DNA of 7,723 bases from an uncultured Holophagales bacterium (lineage in GTDB: Bacteria; Acidobacteriota; Thermoanaerobaculia; UBA5066): positions 1-7,723 of the forward strand of contig CALMDF010000352.1 of assembly GCA_937864895.1 (NCBI GenBank), in the 5' to 3' direction. The notes beneath the pieces are model-generated. The model was not told where the DNA came from and did not search any database. It saw only the letters and a list, made by a program, of their open reading frames with translations. The translations under genes were made by a program, and so were the position numbers. Below are positions 7,401 through 7,723 of this stretch, in pieces. Within the stretch, counting starts at the first letter, position 1, and each line of letters opens with the position of its first letter.

Positions 7401-7581
7401 ACCAGAGATAACCGTCCCGCGACTGGAGGATCGTGTGGACGCTGTTCTGGGGAAGCCCGTCCTTCCAGGCGTCGATCCCGTACTGCGAGAGGGGCGCCGA
7501 CGGATCGAGGGCGGCCGCGCCGCCCCCGACGAGAAGCAGCGCAGAGAGGGCGCCGCGGACGAGGTGCCGCCGGAAGGACAT
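4408..7581 (-). CDS. Beta-propeller (Reg_prop/Y_Y_Y) sensor histidine kinase
   Basis: A 1057-aa membrane sensor kinase. It starts with a signal peptide (RRHLVRG then hydrophobic core to about residue 25). Residues about 36-630 hold some 14 copies of the two-component regulator propeller repeat, spaced about 42 residues, with the blade signature G.(L/V/I)W(A/I)GT at 58-63, 101-106, 143-148, 184-189, 268-273, 310-315, 351-356, 393-398, 435-440, 477-482, 519-524, and weaker at about 224-234, 561-566 and 620-625. This fits two seven-bladed propellers. A Y_Y_Y domain follows (about 675-742), then a transmembrane helix (752-772) and a coiled coil (775-825). The HisKA domain has the phospho-acceptor H832 in SHELRTPLN. 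The HATPase domain has the N box NLLSNAGKFT (947-956), G1 box DTGIGM (982-987) and G2 box GGTGLGLAL (1011-1019). The protein ends just after the ATPase, with no receiver or DNA-binding domain. The periplasmic ligand is unknown; polysaccharide sensing is known for some Bacteroidetes relatives. No partner response regulator is in the window. The ribosome binding site is weak, and the start is set by the signal peptide. Confidence 0.93.
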   Translation of the reverse strand: MSFRRHLVRGALSALLLVGGGAAALDPSAPLSQYGIDAWKDGLPQNSVHTILQSRDGYLWFGTYEGLVRFNGVSFVVHDTRNTPALRSNSVWTLFEDRLGTLWAGTLGGGVVRTRGGVFTRYGEREGLPSEYAWALAEDAAGTLWAGTDRGLARFDGTVFRAVTLPAPFERTPVRSLLGAAGGGLWIGTAADGLLMWDGRSVRRVHPVEGRVPGAVHALAPSPGGVAAAFFGLGLVEVEREGAVTVRGTKDGLPSELLWSLLRDRNGDLWAGSDGAGLARISKGRIETFGVAQGLAHPFVRSIAEDREGSVWIGTNGGLNRLRDRKVLVYGARDGMPVENVRSVAQTNDGTLWAGTDSDGVAALRGDRFVVPAEAAPLRGVAVRSLVAGPGNALWIGTNGSGLFRLSGGKLTRFTKKDGLPSDIVYAVALDAKGNVWAGTYGAGAARWDGRRFVVLDQARGLPSDVVRCLLEGRDGTIWIGTDAGGLVRLKDGVLSVLDRRHGLASDVVFSLHEDEAGLLWIGTAGGLSVLRHDGSLRSLGSADGLPDDKVFRILEGGDGSFWLSSNKGIYGVSRADLVDRLEGRRGPVHGLSLGRSDGLPTAQCNGASWPAGTKDREGRLWFPTLRGLVGVDPVRLRSNEIVPPVVIDRFLADGRPVAGASPVELSPRTGKIEIHYDGLSFQAPEMVRFRYRLEGFEPSWVDAGTRRSAFYTSLPPGDFVFRVVAANNDGVWNETGASFAFRLKPGLHQRLGFRLGAVVLVLLAVGTGYAIRMRGVRARQTELQRLVDERTRSLVAEIQRAEELRRQSEGALREAAEANRSKSRFLANMSHELRTPLNAILGYAEILAEEPEVAASPRALEDVGKIRYAGGHLLQLIGDLLDLSKIEAGRMEVVAEPFAVSDVVEEVVRTVRQLVEANRNRLVVRVDPNAGEMISDAFRLKQVLFNLLSNAGKFTEEGTVELEAKRERRRDADVLVFRVADTGIGMSAAQLEKVFTPFVQGDASLTRRFGGTGLGLALSQHLSRLMGGGISMTSAEGEGTTFLVELPAEAPAPRPA
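5692..7476 (-). repeat. Protein-coding tandem repeat, about 126-bp period (propeller blades)
   Basis: This stretch of the kinase gene encodes the propeller blades, one per roughly 42 codons. Similarity persists at DNA level: the 13-mer GTCCCGATCCAGA (plus-strand reading of the WIGT blade end) occurs in phase at 6137, 6389, 6638 and 7016, and GCCCAGAG variants mark other blades. The spacing between copies is 252, 249 and 378 bases, i.e. about two or three blade lengths. Confidence 0.7.
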
Positions 7582-7626
7582 CCCGTCGATTCTGACCCCG
7601 AGCGGCGTCCTGCGCGAGGCGAGCCC

Positions 7627-7723
7627 CTACTTCCCCGCGGGGTTCGTTCCCGCCTCGAGGAGCTTCGGCCGGCGGCCGTGGAAATCTGGCGCCCTCGGGC
7701 AGAGCTCGGCTACGGCGACGTCG
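7627..7723 (-). CDS. C-terminal end of an unidentified protein (partial, right edge)
   Basis: The minus strand is open from the right edge to a TAG at 7629-7627, encoding 31 visible residues ending LLEAGTNPAGK. Base composition by codon position is coding-like: by hand count 27 of 31 codons end in G or C, and the second position is the least GC-rich. The stop lies 45 bp before the kinase ATG, leaving little space for a separate kinase promoter, so the two may be co-transcribed. I do not recognise the family. Plus-strand frames here are also open, so the call is tentative. Confidence 0.4.
   Translation of the reverse strand, partial: DVAVAELCPRAPDFHGRRPKLLEAGTNPAGK

Noticed and set aside
5692..7476. 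Regularly spaced repeated motifs that might be taken for a CRISPR or noncoding tandem array
   Set aside because: The roughly 126-bp period is in frame and corresponds to 42-residue propeller blades; the units are too diverged and long for CRISPR repeats.

Overview
The window is very GC-rich, with codons ending overwhelmingly in G or C. Its gene content is a beta-propeller sensor histidine kinase, a V4R-type membrane sensor, an LTxxQ periplasmic protein and a methyltransferase with a regulatory domain. This suggests a high-GC Gram-negative environmental bacterium. Acidobacteriota (for example Thermoanaerobaculia or Vicinamibacteria) or a related soil or sediment lineage is a reasonable guess, but no marker gene here settles it. 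I see no mobile element, CRISPR array, tRNA or rRNA.

Left part (1-2099, minus strand): two genes read leftward. A methyltransferase of the TrmN6 (tRNA1Val A37 N6-methyltransferase) fold family is followed, 56 bp on, by a sensor protein that runs off the left edge. The visible part of the sensor has an N-terminal V4R-like cytosolic domain, two transmembrane helices, a coiled coil and the beginning of a GAF domain; the output domain is outside the window.

Middle (2100-3800): a 60-bp divergent control region with a bulged inverted repeat separates the TrmN6-like gene from a plus-strand class I methyltransferase carrying a methyltransferase regulatory domain and a C-terminal winged-helix-like domain (PKMT-like). 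This gene converges on the next minus-strand gene across a 78-bp gap that holds a perfect 12-bp-stem hairpin, probably a bidirectional terminator.

Right part (3801-7723, minus strand): a large hybrid-architecture sensor kinase of 1057 aa has a signal peptide, about 14 propeller blades, a Y_Y_Y domain, one transmembrane helix, HisKA and HATPase. It is followed 133 bp downstream by a small secreted Spy/CpxP-like LTxxQ protein. No response regulator is present. At the extreme right edge a short open frame looks like the C-terminus of another minus-strand gene ending 45 bp before the kinase start.

How the genes could work together: the kinase and the LTxxQ protein may form an envelope-sensing unit, by analogy with CpxA/CpxP, but this is inference from adjacency. 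The two methyltransferases share only a control region. The window mostly holds recognisable families. The most unusual points are the altered catalytic motif of the TrmN6-like enzyme, the orphan propeller kinase beside an LTxxQ protein, and the truncated V4R-TM-GAF sensor.
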